Assembly: GCF_002934545.1 (NCBI RefSeq)
Contig: NZ_PTJA01000004.1
Coordinates: forward strand, 186,001-250,000
Reading direction: 5' to 3'
From: Lacrimispora xylanisolvens
Lineage (GTDB): Bacteria; Bacillota; Clostridia; Lachnospirales; Lachnospiraceae
DNA length: 64,000 nt
Positions 43,381 through 52,644 of the stretch are shown piece after piece. The stretch's first letter is position 1, and each line of letters starts with the position of its first letter. The notes beneath the pieces are model-generated. The model was not told the DNA's origin. It searched no databases and saw only the letters and a program-made list of their open reading frames with translations. The position numbers and the translations under genes were made by a program.

Positions 43381-44775
43381 TTAGATCAGTACATATTTCA
43401 ACACAAATAATACAGCTAAAATATACATGAGCAGACTTATTTTCTTCTTCTTTGCATTGCCTGTTACAACATTAATAAATACATAAGAGATTACGCCCAT
43501 AGCGATACCCTCAGAAATGCTGTACATAAACGGCATGGCAATGATAGCAATGTAGCATGGAATGGACTCTGTAAAATCCGTAAAATCGATTTTCGTCACA
43601 GATGTCAGCATAAGGAATCCAACAACGATCAGGGCAGGTGCTGTTGCAAATGATGGAATTGCAAGGAAAATCGGTGATAAAAACAGGGATAAACCAAATA
43701 ATAAAGCTGAAACTACCGCAGTCAATCCGGTTCTTCCGCCTTCTGCCACTCCGGCAGCACTCTCAACGAAGGTAGTCACTGTTGAAGTTCCAAACAATGC
43801 ACCAACGGAAGTACCTACCGCATCGGAAAGCAGAGCGCCCTGAATGTGAGGAAGCTTTCCGTCTTTATCAAGCATATCTGCCTTTGATGCAACACCAATG
43901 AGAGTACCTAAGGTGTCAAAGAGATCTACGAATAAAAACGCAAACATTACCACCAAAAAATCAATGGACAGTGCTCTGGAAAAATCAAGTTTCAAAAATG
44001 TGGAAGACATACTTGGAATCCCAAATCCTTTGGAAAAATCAGGGAGTACACTGAACATGCCTACTTCCGGATTTGGCTGGTACAAGCCGGTAACCTGACA
44101 GATGATTCCCAACAGCCATGTAATTAAAATCCCCCATAAAATATTACCTTTTACATTCTTCACAACCAGGACTGCTGTAATCAAAGTACCGATGATTGCA
44201 AGTAACACGGTGATACCTGTCGTATGAAAGGTACCATCAGCCAGAGACGCTTTAAAAGAGTACATGGTCACAAGGGTAGAACCATCAACCACCACTTTCG
44301 CATTCTGAAGACCAATAAATGCTATGAACAGACCAATACCAACCGATACGGCATGCTTTAAATTCATGGGAATCGCATTAAAAATTGCTTCCCGGACGCT
44401 GGTAAGAGACAAAATGATAAATATAATTCCCTCAATGAATACAGCAGCCAGAGCCATCTCCCAGGTATAACCCATATTCAGTACAACAGTATAGGCAAAG
44501 TAGGCATTAAGACCCATTCCCGGTGCCAGAACAAACGGGTAATTTGCCAGACCTGCCATTAAAAGAGTTGCAACTAAAGATGACAGCGCTGTTGCGGTAA
44601 AAACTGCCCCGCTGTCCATTCCTGCTGCTCCAAGAATGCTTGGATTCACGGCCAGAATGTAAGCCATCGTCATAAATGTTGTGATTCCGGCTACCACTTC
44701 AGTTTTCACATCTGTGTGATTCTTAGATAAATGAAAAACTTTTTCAAAAAATCCATCATTGGTGTTTCGTTCCAT
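43381..44775 (-). CDS. AzgA-type guanine/hypoxanthine permease
   Basis: A 464-residue membrane protein with about 12-14 helices of the AzgA branch of nucleobase permeases. Landmarks are MAYILAVNPSILG near residue 36, APGMGLNAYFAY near 84, FLFVDLFDTLGTLIGVA near 283 and a TVTTFVESAAGVAEGGRTG motif near 327. The second gene after guaD under the guanine riboswitch, which points to guanine or hypoxanthine as cargo. It follows guaD by 21 nt. Confidence 0.93.
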   Translation of the reverse strand: MERNTNDGFFEKVFHLSKNHTDVKTEVVAGITTFMTMAYILAVNPSILGAAGMDSGAVFTATALSSLVATLLMAGLANYPFVLAPGMGLNAYFAYTVVLNMGYTWEMALAAVFIEGIIFIILSLTSVREAIFNAIPMNLKHAVSVGIGLFIAFIGLQNAKVVVDGSTLVTMYSFKASLADGTFHTTGITVLLAIIGTLITAVLVVKNVKGNILWGILITWLLGIICQVTGLYQPNPEVGMFSVLPDFSKGFGIPSMSSTFLKLDFSRALSIDFLVVMFAFLFVDLFDTLGTLIGVASKADMLDKDGKLPHIQGALLSDAVGTSVGALFGTSTVTTFVESAAGVAEGGRTGLTAVVSALLFGLSLFLSPIFLAIPSFATAPALIVVGFLMLTSVTKIDFTDFTESIPCYIAIIAMPFMYSISEGIAMGVISYVFINVVTGNAKKKKISLLMYILAVLFVLKYVLI

Positions 44776-44796
44776 ACTTCTACCTCCTTAGGTGCT

Positions 44797-46077
44797 CTAA
44801 AAAATTCGTTTCCCTTCCACATACTTCCCCGCGATGTGTCTGTCATCAGACAGATAGATAAAACGTTCCAGCCTTTCCCTCGTATTAAGGGGCTGGGGAT
44901 GACTTAAACTGCTGTCATCCAGAATCAGAGCATCAAACTCATAACCTTCCAGAAAGCTGCCTGCTTCACCAAAGAAAGAGCCTCCTCCCATGGTTCCCAG
45001 GTAGAATGCCTCCTCAAACGTAATCGGCTTTAATGAGGAATCCACAAGGCGCCACCGAAGCTTTGACACCGATATGGCATCTGCCATGGCACGGAATATG
45101 GACTCACTGCTTCCTCCCGCTACATCGGTACCCAGGCCTGTCTTTAATCCCTGGTTCAGATAAGCACGGATTGGCGCAATACCGGACGCAAGGTTGGTGT
45201 TGGACTGGGGACAGTGTGCAACATAAACTCCCCGCTTTTTCATCAGTTCAATCTCCTGTTCAGACGAATAGACGCAATGTGCCATCACAGTCTTTTCCTC
45301 CCCACCGAACATGCCGAACTGATCATAAGCCTCACCGTAACACCCAGTACTGGGACATAAGCTCTTCACCCATTCAATCTCACTTAAATTCTCTGACAAA
45401 TGGGACTGAACAGGAAGTCTGTATTTCCTCTTAAGCCTTCCCAGCCGTTCCATGAGATCATCGGTGCAGGATGGAATAAATCTGGGTGTCAGAATAGGAG
45501 TTACATTCTTATACTTCTCTCTTGTATGGGAAAGCCATAAAAGAGTCTCCGCTTCTGATGCCTGTGCACTGGGCTCACATAGATAATCCGGCGAATTCCG
45601 GTCCATATTGACCTTTCCAACCATGGTCTTTAAACCGGTATCTTCCATGAAATCCATTAACAGTTCAGTCGCCGGTCCATGGATGGTGGCAAAGATACAG
45701 GCTCTCGTAGTCCCGCTTTTCTTCATCGTTTCTGCAAATATCTGGTAGGCTTTTTTTGCATATTCCAGATCGCCATATCTGGCTTCCTCCGGAAACGTAT
45801 TGGTATTCAGCCAGTCTAACAGTTCTAAATCCATGGACAGACCCCGGAATGAATATTGGGGCGCATGGATATGAAGATCAACTAGTCCCGGTATAATCAG
45901 CTTATCGCCGCAGTCAATCAGCAAAAAGTCCTGAAACTGTTCCGGTATGCTGTGAAATACTCCGGCTGACTTCCCATTCTGGCATATTAAAAACCCCTGT
46001 TCCACCATTCTTAACGTGTGTACATCCTCACTGTAGCAAATGTTTCCTTTTAATATAAAATTTCTATCACCGGTCAT
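44797..46077 (-). CDS. guaD: Guanine deaminase
   Basis: A 426-residue zinc amidohydrolase. The ATG at 46077 with GGAGG just upstream is chosen; the longer frame starts inside the leader RNA. PGLVDLHIHAPQYSFRG near residue 60, VQSHLSENLSEI near 215, MAHCVYSS near 250 and GLGTDVAGGSSESIF near 303 are the signature segments. It converts guanine to xanthine and ammonia, feeding the xanthine dehydrogenase-type enzyme in the same locus. A guanine riboswitch in its leader fits this substrate. Confidence 0.95.
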   Translation of the reverse strand: MTGDRNFILKGNICYSEDVHTLRMVEQGFLICQNGKSAGVFHSIPEQFQDFLLIDCGDKLIIPGLVDLHIHAPQYSFRGLSMDLELLDWLNTNTFPEEARYGDLEYAKKAYQIFAETMKKSGTTRACIFATIHGPATELLMDFMEDTGLKTMVGKVNMDRNSPDYLCEPSAQASEAETLLWLSHTREKYKNVTPILTPRFIPSCTDDLMERLGRLKRKYRLPVQSHLSENLSEIEWVKSLCPSTGCYGEAYDQFGMFGGEEKTVMAHCVYSSEQEIELMKKRGVYVAHCPQSNTNLASGIAPIRAYLNQGLKTGLGTDVAGGSSESIFRAMADAISVSKLRWRLVDSSLKPITFEEAFYLGTMGGGSFFGEAGSFLEGYEFDALILDDSSLSHPQPLNTRERLERFIYLSDDRHIAGKYVEGKRIF

Positions 46078-46144
46078 AGAACCTCCTGTTCCGCACAAAC
46101 AAAAATACGGCAGCCAAATTGCAACGTTCCTAAAAACCAAGCAA

Positions 46145-46290
46145 TAAAAAACTACCGTCTCATTCTGTCGCTCCAAACGTGAACACAAATAGCACAGCTA
46201 AATAAGCCGCCTTCCCATCACGAGGAAACTTATAGACAACTATTACGGTAGTTGGTAGAAACACTCATCCAATTATGAGCATATATAAGT
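46145..46290 (-). promoter_or_regulatory. Guanine-type purine riboswitch with terminator platform
   Basis: Minus-strand aptamer at 46228-46290. P1 is ACTTATA/TATAAGT, and the conserved core has GTTTCTACC and the L3 sequence ACCGTAA. The J3/1 segment reads GTCTAT, with C at the position that pairs with guanine (adenine riboswitches have U). P3 is CAACTA/TAGTTG. Downstream, ACGGTAGTT (46150-46158), followed by TTTTATT, is exactly complementary over 9 nt to AACTACCGT of P3/L3 (46245-46253). Terminator formation would therefore destroy the aptamer, which suggests that guanine turns expression on. Confidence 0.85.
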
Positions 46291-46337
46291 TTCTTGAATA
46301 CTGATACTTAACAAATTTTGTGACCTCTGACAGGTTG

Positions 46338-46367
46338 ACTATAACATATTGTAAAACTATTTGTCAA
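46338..46367 (-). promoter_or_regulatory. Promoter of the riboswitch-guaD-permease operon
   Basis: On the minus strand TTGACA (46362-46367), an 18-bp spacer and TATAGT (46338-46343). It starts a transcript that reaches the aptamer about 40 nt later. The rest of the 46078-46476 stretch is the riboswitch and leader. Confidence 0.8.
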
Positions 46368-46476
46368 TGCCAATTTTGTTTTAAATCATTTGTCTTTAAA
46401 TGCTGTCTTTTCTATATTAATGCAGCATTTTTCCGACTATTTTCTTCTGCTAATAGTATATCCAGAATTTCAAACT

Positions 46477-46713
46477 TTAAATGAAATACTCCCCTACAGA
46501 TTCCCAGGAAAGATCTTTCTTTTCCATCCATTGGCCGATGTTTCCTGCCCAATCAGCCGGCATCGCCCAGGAAAGTCCGCATCCTGCCTTAATCTCTCTT
46601 GGTACCGGAATAATTCTTCCCGGAATCTCTTCTTTCATACATGCCGTCTCCATGGCAATCGCTTCCGTTACGGTATGAAATGTCACTACAGTCTTTAACT
46701 CTTTCTGCCTCAT
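46477..46713 (-). CDS. DUF3343 family putative Se/S carrier-like protein
   Basis: A 78-residue protein starting at the ATG 46713, with CAGGAG just upstream and 11 nt after the desulfurase gene stop. It shows the small alpha/beta pattern of DUF3343 (VVTFHTVTEAIAMETACM, IIPVPREIKAGCGLSW). The cysteine in AGCGLSW is the conserved one in this family, which often accompanies selenium genes and has been annotated as a Se/S carrier-like protein. Directly behind selD and a class V aminotransferase, it may pass selenium or sulfur between them. This role is inferred from context. Confidence 0.85.
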   Translation of the reverse strand: MRQKELKTVVTFHTVTEAIAMETACMKEEIPGRIIPVPREIKAGCGLSWAMPADWAGNIGQWMEKKDLSWESVGEYFI

Positions 46714-46724
46714 CCTGTCTCCTG

Positions 46725-47870
46725 TCAATGGCTGCTCAATTCTCTGACTGCCTTTACTGCCTGATCAATTTCCTCTTCTGTATTGAAGTGAGACATGGAA
46801 AACCGTACTGCCCCCTGCTTTTCAGTTCCCAGCGCCTGATGCATGAGAGGAGCACAATGTGCACCTGCCCTTGCATAGATCTCATAAGAAACTGCCAGTT
46901 CGTCTGCCACCTCTCCGGAATCGTAATCCCCTATATTTAAAGCGACAACAGGTGCCCGCTTATCAAGGCTCTCTAAGGAAAAATCCCCGTAAACCATGAC
47001 GCCCGGAATATCCTTTACTCCTTCATAAAACCGTCTCATCAAATACTGTTCCCGCTTACGGATATACTCCATCCCCGTCTGACCGATATAGAGAAGTGCT
47101 GCATGAAGCCCTGCTAAGCCATGGCAGTTTAATGTACCTGCTTCCAGACGCTCCGGCATCTGCTCCGGCTGTGTTCGAAGGAAGCTTTGCACTCCGCTTC
47201 CGCCTACAACCAGCGGCTGAATGTCAAGCCCTTCCCGTACACAGATTCCTCCCGTTCCCTGAGGGCCCAACAATCCCTTGTGTCCCGTAAAGCAGACAAC
47301 ATCAATTCCCATTTCTTCCATATCAATATCAAATACTCCGGCTGTCTGTGAAGCATCCAACAGGAATAAGATTCCAAGCTTTTTACAGATTCTCCCAATC
47401 TTTTCCAGGTCATTGACGTTTCCGGTTAAATTAGAAGCATGGGTACATACTACGGCTCTTGTATTACTCTTATATGCACGCTCAAAATCCTCGTAATTGA
47501 TACAGCCTTGTTTATCAGCAGGTAAAATGGTAAGCTCCACCCCTTTTTCTTCCATACGGTAAAGAGGACGAAGCACGGAATTGTGTTCCATCATGGTGGT
47601 AATCACATGATCTCCCGGACGGAAAATTCCTTCCACTGCCAGGTTCAGACTCTCTGTAGAATTTGCTGTAAATGCCACCTGGCTGGGGCTTTTTACATGA
47701 AATAACCGGGATATCAGACTTCGGGTATCATAAATCATCCTGGCTGCATCAAGAGAAGCGCCGTGAATTCCTCTTCCCGGATTCCCCATATGAAGTATGG
47801 CGTCGGCTACTGCCTTTCCTACTTCCTCAGGCTTTTGCAGGGAAGTGGCTGCATTATCCAGATAAATCAT
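46725..47870 (-). CDS. Class V aminotransferase, cysteine desulfurase / selenocysteine lyase-like
   Basis: A 381-residue PLP enzyme of the NifS/Csd fold. Starts with MIYLDNAATS; FTANSTESLNLA near residue 68 is the cofactor-phosphate loop, LLDASQTAG near 170 contains the PLP-binding aspartate, and CFTGHKGLLGPQGTGG near 193 contains the Schiff-base lysine. A C-terminal RAGAHCAPLMH segment holds the catalytic cysteine. It probably releases Se (or S) from selenocysteine or cysteine to feed SelD. Its start overlaps the selD stop (ATGA). Confidence 0.9.
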   Translation of the reverse strand: MIYLDNAATSLQKPEEVGKAVADAILHMGNPGRGIHGASLDAARMIYDTRSLISRLFHVKSPSQVAFTANSTESLNLAVEGIFRPGDHVITTMMEHNSVLRPLYRMEEKGVELTILPADKQGCINYEDFERAYKSNTRAVVCTHASNLTGNVNDLEKIGRICKKLGILFLLDASQTAGVFDIDMEEMGIDVVCFTGHKGLLGPQGTGGICVREGLDIQPLVVGGSGVQSFLRTQPEQMPERLEAGTLNCHGLAGLHAALLYIGQTGMEYIRKREQYLMRRFYEGVKDIPGVMVYGDFSLESLDKRAPVVALNIGDYDSGEVADELAVSYEIYARAGAHCAPLMHQALGTEKQGAVRFSMSHFNTEEEIDQAVKAVRELSSH

Positions 47871-48922
47871 AAATGGTTCCTCAGTTTTACAGATTTTTCC
47901 TGTTTCTTCGTAACTTCACCGATAATCCGGCATGTTGTCTCCATGTCCGCCTGTGCAAAATCATTCATAATCTGCTCTCCGTCTTCCCTCGATACGCTGA
48001 TCAAAAGTCCTCCCGAAGTCTGGGGATCGCAGAATATATCAATCATACATTCCTCTGTATCTGCGTAGTCCACATGATCACTGGTATAGGTGCGGTTTTT
48101 ATATGCCCCTTCCGGCACCAGGCCCATTCTTGCAAGCTCAAAGGCCTCCTTTTGTACAGGAAGATCTTTGACGGAAATAACCAGGGTCACCCCGCTGCCT
48201 TCCGCCATCTCAACGGCATGCCCAGCCAGTCCAAACCCCGTCACATCGGTGCAGCTGTGTACATCATAACGTTCAATCACCTGCTTCGCCTTACGGTTTA
48301 AGGAAGTCATCACCTTTATCACTTCTTCTTTTGCCTCCTGTGAAGCTAAATCAGCCTTTACCGCAGTATTAACAATACCCGTACCAAGAGGTTTTGTAAG
48401 AATTAAAATATCTCCCGGCCTGGCTTCGCAGTTTTTAAAAACCTTATCCGGGTGGACAAATCCCGTCACACTAAGCCCATACTTTGGTTCCTCATCCTGA
48501 ATGGAATGGCCTCCTGCCAGTACAGCACCTGCCTCTAAAACCTTTGACGCACCGCCTTCTAATATCCTCCCCAGAATCTCCGGATTTAAGCAGTTGGGCC
48601 ACGCCACAATGTTTAAAGCAACTTTGGGTTCACCACCCATGGCATAAATGTCACTGAGGGCATTGGCAGCAGCAATCTGGCCGAATGTATAGGGATCATC
48701 AACCACTGGTGTGAAAAAATCCAGGGTCTGAATCAGTGCCAGTTCCTCATTTACCTTATAAATTGCACCATCGTCAGAGGTTTCAATTCCAACCAGAAGA
48801 CTGGGGTCATGAAACTTGGGTAAATGTTCCAGAATTCCAGCCAGAGTTCCCGGGCCGATCTTCGCGGCACAACCGGCTGTTTTCGTCATCTGGGTTAATC
48901 TTACTTCACTGTCAGGTATCAT
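47867..48922 (-). CDS. selD: Selenide, water dikinase (selenophosphate synthetase)
   Basis: A 351-residue SelD. The N-terminal KTAGCAAKIGPG has Cys (TGT) at the catalytic position where some bacteria use selenocysteine. DDGAIYKVNEELALIQTLDFF follows, then the ADP/Mg-binding GGHSIQDEEPKYGLSVTG and a C-terminal CDPQTSGGLLIS. It makes selenophosphate from selenide and ATP. In genomes with the yqeB/yqeC set, SelD serves the labile selenium cofactor of molybdenum hydroxylases, with or without selenocysteine synthesis. First of three genes. Confidence 0.96.
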   Translation of the reverse strand: MIPDSEVRLTQMTKTAGCAAKIGPGTLAGILEHLPKFHDPSLLVGIETSDDGAIYKVNEELALIQTLDFFTPVVDDPYTFGQIAAANALSDIYAMGGEPKVALNIVAWPNCLNPEILGRILEGGASKVLEAGAVLAGGHSIQDEEPKYGLSVTGFVHPDKVFKNCEARPGDILILTKPLGTGIVNTAVKADLASQEAKEEVIKVMTSLNRKAKQVIERYDVHSCTDVTGFGLAGHAVEMAEGSGVTLVISVKDLPVQKEAFELARMGLVPEGAYKNRTYTSDHVDYADTEECMIDIFCDPQTSGGLLISVSREDGEQIMNDFAQADMETTCRIIGEVTKKQEKSVKLRNHL

Positions 48923-48954
48923 ATAGCGCCATCTCCATTCTACTCATTTTGTGG

Positions 48955-51900
48955 TCAGTTTATTACTACTTCTTTCTTCAGCGCAAAGGAATAGATAATC
49001 CTTTCCTTCACCTTTTTGCCTGTAATCTGCTCCAGAGCCCGCCTGTAATATTCCATCTGGATTCCATAACGGTCAGAAAGAACGGATTCCTGCCCTTCTT
49101 TCAGAAAATCTGTTTTATAATCCACTAAAACCAGCTGCCCCTCTTCCTCCATATATGCGTCAATGATTCCCTGTATCAGGATACGTTCATCGGAATCTGC
49201 CACATCCATCTCCCTGGCCGGTATCCCGATTACAAACTGCTGTTCCCGCTTTAACAGACCTTTCTCCTGAGCTGCTGCCAGACGCTTTCCTAATGGTGAT
49301 TTTATAAATGCCAGAAGCTGGGAAATGGAAAGCAAAGCAAAGCTTTCTTCACTTAGCCGGCCATCGCTTTTTAGATTCTCCAGTGCCAGAGTTAAGTCCT
49401 GTGCCGTTTTCACCTTTGAAAAATCCAGAAGTTCCAGTGCACGGTGATAGGCTGTACCCCGACGGACGCCTCCCGTCTTTTCTTCTTCTATTTCCTCTCT
49501 TAAAAAAACAGGAATTGTTGGAAGGAAATCGCTTTCTTCTTCGTCTAAGTATTGCCCCTGCTTTTTCAGTTCTGAAACAGTGAGCTTGGTATGGAGTCTT
49601 ATGTCCTCTTCGTAAGGATAAAAGTAGGAAAGTGCCTCCTTTAAGCCTGTTTCAAAATCCTGGTCATAGCTTATTTTTGTATCCAGTCTCAGGAAACTTT
49701 CTTTCGTCAGTTTCTTGCTTACCTGCCGGTTCATTTCCCCCATAACAAGACCGGAAACAGTCAGCTCCTTCATAATTAAATTCCCTGTATCCTGCCCCTC
49801 TTCAGACAAGATACCTGTGGAGGAATATTTACCAGACAGACTCATTAAAAGCCAGTCTAAATAAGAATCCGCACCGGAGAGGAAGGAAAATGGGATCTGG
49901 CCCTGAGCTCTCATTACGGTTGCATAACGCTCAAATTTTTTATCCAGATACCGGTCTAACCCAGTCATGATAAGCTTTTCCTTGGCTCTTGTCATGGCAA
50001 CATAAAGGACTCGAAGCTCTTCTCCAAGCGCGCTTAATTCCGTTTTTCTCTTTAAAACGTGTTTCTTTAAGGTAGGTGCCTTGATCCGTCTTTCCAGATC
50101 CATGTAATCGGTACCGATTCCCAGATCAGGATCGATGAGAAGTTTTCCATAAGCATCCTGTTTGTTGAATTTTTTTCCCATTCCCGCCAGAAATACAACT
50201 GGGAACTCAAGACCCTTGCTTTTATGAATACTCATGACGCGAACGGTATTCTCTTCTCCCAGAAGGGAGGCTTCCCCAAAATCAGTATCATATTTTTTCA
50301 AATTTTCAATATAGCGGATAAAGTGGAATAACCCCCTGTAACTGGTCTGTTCATAGGAAGCCGCCTTTTCCACCAGCATGGCAAGGTTGGCTCTTCGCAC
50401 CTCTCCTCCAGGCATGGCGGAAACGTAGTCAAAATACCCAGTTTCTTCATATATATCATAAAGCAGCTCATGAATGGACAAATAGGCGGCTTTTTCCCTG
50501 TACTGAGAAAGCCCCCGGGTGAATCTTAGCAGCTTCTCATAAAGCTCAGGAGCGCTTTCATCTTCCTTATGTTCATACTCCTTTAAATAGTGCTGCCACG
50601 CCCCGTAAATTCCACGGTCCTGCCCCTTCTTTGCAGCATTTTTCCATACAGCCAGCAGATGGGCCATCTCCTGGTCGGTAACTCCTACTATGGGGGATCT
50701 AAAGACTGCAGCCAGAGGAATATCCTGCATGGGATTATCAATAATATTCAGCATGGAAAGGACTGTCTCCACTTCTGAAGCGGAAAAATATCCTGTTTTA
50801 CGCTCTGCATGGGCAGGAATCCCCTCATTCATCAAAATATTGACAAATTCCTCTGCCCAGCCACTTAAGCTTCTTAATAAAATAACAATGTCAGAGTATT
50901 GGCAGATCCGGTATCCTCCTGTCTGATTCAGATTTTTATCCCAGACAAGAAGTCCGCTGTCCGGATCTGTCAGCTCCCTGATTTTTGAGGAAATTACCTT
51001 TGCTTCTGCTTCCCTGCCAGTATAATCTGCACTATCTTCATCAAGCTGTTTTAACTGTTCCGAAGAACCATGAATCAGAAGCAGCTCCGTCTTCTCTCCT
51101 GCACGACCGTCTGTTTCCTGAAAAACAGCCCCAGGGTGAAGTGCCGTCTCCTTTGTATAACGGATATTTCCCAGATTTTTCGTCATAATCTGATAAAATA
51201 CCTCGTTGATGCTGGTAAGTACTGACTCTCTGCTTCTAAAATTCTGATGCAGCTCAATCTTCTGATAGCTACCTTCTTCACTGGAGTAGCTCTGATACTT
51301 GTCTAAAAACAGCTGTGGTCTTGCCAGACGGAACTGATAGATACTCTGCTTCACATCTCCTACCATAAAAACATTGGGACTGCCAAACCGTTCTCTTGAA
51401 ATACTGTTGATCAGCGCTTCCTGTACCTCATTGCTGTCCTGATATTCATCTACCAGTATTTCCTCAAACTGGCGGCTGAATTCATCTGCAGCTTCTGTGG
51501 GAACCCTGATTCCGTCTTCTTCCTTTAACAGAATCTCCAGGGCATAATGTTCCAGATCATTAAAATCCACCAGATTGCGCTCTTTCTTTTTCTCCTGGTA
51601 TCTGCGGGAATATTCTTCTGCCAGATGAAGAAGCATGAAAACAGCTTCTTTGGTCCCTTCCATATCGGCTCCCACTTCTTCGGGAGATTCAAAGCAGTAC
51701 AAATCGCAAAGCTTACCAATGCCCTTTTTCACTCTGTCCCTGACTGCAGTGACAGCGGCCTTTTTTTCCTGATCGATGTCCTTGCTTCGTATCGAGGCAA
51801 GTCTTACAAAGGCTACCTCTTTCAGCCGGCTGTTTAAGCACTCGTAATCCTCTGCTTTCCCAAGAGATTTAAGCATCGCTGCATCACTTGCCAGCATGGG

Positions 51901-52644
51901 AAGATATGCCTCAGGACCATTTTCCTCCTGGCAGATCTCCATGGCTGCTTCTGTCTGGATTAACAGTTCCTCAAGCAGCAGAGCGGCGTCCTCCATCAGA
52001 AACCTCATCCAGGCGGTATCCTTCATGTGTTTCATATCACAAGCTGTAAGCTCCTGTCTGCAGTTATTAAGCCACTCCTCCGGCCATGGATTACTTTGGG
52101 AAAAACGGTATACCTGCATGATAAAATCTTCAATTCCCCGGTCTGTCTTGCCGGAAGCATACGTTTCTACAAAGCATTCAAAGGAAGGATCCTTTGCTTC
52201 GTAAAATTCCTCCAGCATCTCCTTCATCACATCTCCCCGGAGAAGAATCAGCTCTCCCTCATCTCCCACACGAAAAGCAGGGTCAATATCTAACCGGCTG
52301 TAATGCTCTCTGATGATCCCCAGACAAAAGCTGTCTATGGTAGTAATCTGGGCATAGGGTATCATGGCTGCCTGCATCTGAAGGTGCTCGTTATCCGGCT
52401 GCTCCATCAGTTTTTCATCCACCGCCTTTAAGACACGCTCCCGCATCTCATCTGCTGCTGCCTTTGTAAATGTCATAACAAGAAGCTGATCGATTTTAAG
52501 GGGATTCTCTCCCTCCGTAATCATACGGATAATGCGTTCCACCAGAACAGCTGTTTTACCGCTGCCGGCTGCTGCCGATACCAGAAGATTTCTGTTTCTG
52601 CTTTCAATGACTGCTTTCTGTTCCTCTGTCCAGGTGATTGCCAT
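48955..52644 (-). CDS. addA: AddA helicase-nuclease subunit
   Basis: A 1229-residue UvrD/Rep-type SF1A helicase with C-terminal nuclease. Walker A is VSAAAGSGKTAVLVERI near residue 23, the DEYQDSN Walker B near 395, QNFRS near 460, and SIHKSKGLEFPVVFLAG near 800. The C-terminal LVLVDYKTDF (near 1185) is the PD-(D/E)XK nuclease motif. With AddB it processes double-strand breaks for RecA, as RecBCD does in enterobacteria. Its start overlaps the addB 3' end by 41 nt. Confidence 0.97.
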   Translation of the reverse strand: MAITWTEEQKAVIESRNRNLLVSAAAGSGKTAVLVERIIRMITEGENPLKIDQLLVMTFTKAAADEMRERVLKAVDEKLMEQPDNEHLQMQAAMIPYAQITTIDSFCLGIIREHYSRLDIDPAFRVGDEGELILLRGDVMKEMLEEFYEAKDPSFECFVETYASGKTDRGIEDFIMQVYRFSQSNPWPEEWLNNCRQELTACDMKHMKDTAWMRFLMEDAALLLEELLIQTEAAMEICQEENGPEAYLPMLASDAAMLKSLGKAEDYECLNSRLKEVAFVRLASIRSKDIDQEKKAAVTAVRDRVKKGIGKLCDLYCFESPEEVGADMEGTKEAVFMLLHLAEEYSRRYQEKKKERNLVDFNDLEHYALEILLKEEDGIRVPTEAADEFSRQFEEILVDEYQDSNEVQEALINSISRERFGSPNVFMVGDVKQSIYQFRLARPQLFLDKYQSYSSEEGSYQKIELHQNFRSRESVLTSINEVFYQIMTKNLGNIRYTKETALHPGAVFQETDGRAGEKTELLLIHGSSEQLKQLDEDSADYTGREAEAKVISSKIRELTDPDSGLLVWDKNLNQTGGYRICQYSDIVILLRSLSGWAEEFVNILMNEGIPAHAERKTGYFSASEVETVLSMLNIIDNPMQDIPLAAVFRSPIVGVTDQEMAHLLAVWKNAAKKGQDRGIYGAWQHYLKEYEHKEDESAPELYEKLLRFTRGLSQYREKAAYLSIHELLYDIYEETGYFDYVSAMPGGEVRRANLAMLVEKAASYEQTSYRGLFHFIRYIENLKKYDTDFGEASLLGEENTVRVMSIHKSKGLEFPVVFLAGMGKKFNKQDAYGKLLIDPDLGIGTDYMDLERRIKAPTLKKHVLKRKTELSALGEELRVLYVAMTRAKEKLIMTGLDRYLDKKFERYATVMRAQGQIPFSFLSGADSYLDWLLMSLSGKYSSTGILSEEGQDTGNLIMKELTVSGLVMGEMNRQVSKKLTKESFLRLDTKISYDQDFETGLKEALSYFYPYEEDIRLHTKLTVSELKKQGQYLDEEESDFLPTIPVFLREEIEEEKTGGVRRGTAYHRALELLDFSKVKTAQDLTLALENLKSDGRLSEESFALLSISQLLAFIKSPLGKRLAAAQEKGLLKREQQFVIGIPAREMDVADSDERILIQGIIDAYMEEEGQLVLVDYKTDFLKEGQESVLSDRYGIQMEYYRRALEQITGKKVKERIIYSFALKKEVVIN

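Noticed and set aside
46078-46188. N-terminal extension of guanine deaminase
   Set aside because: This frame is within the riboswitch leader and has Cys/Phe-rich non-family sequence; the ATG at 46077 has GGAGG.
47867-48922. selD as a selenoprotein
   Set aside because: The catalytic position is TGT (Cys), and no in-frame TGA is present.
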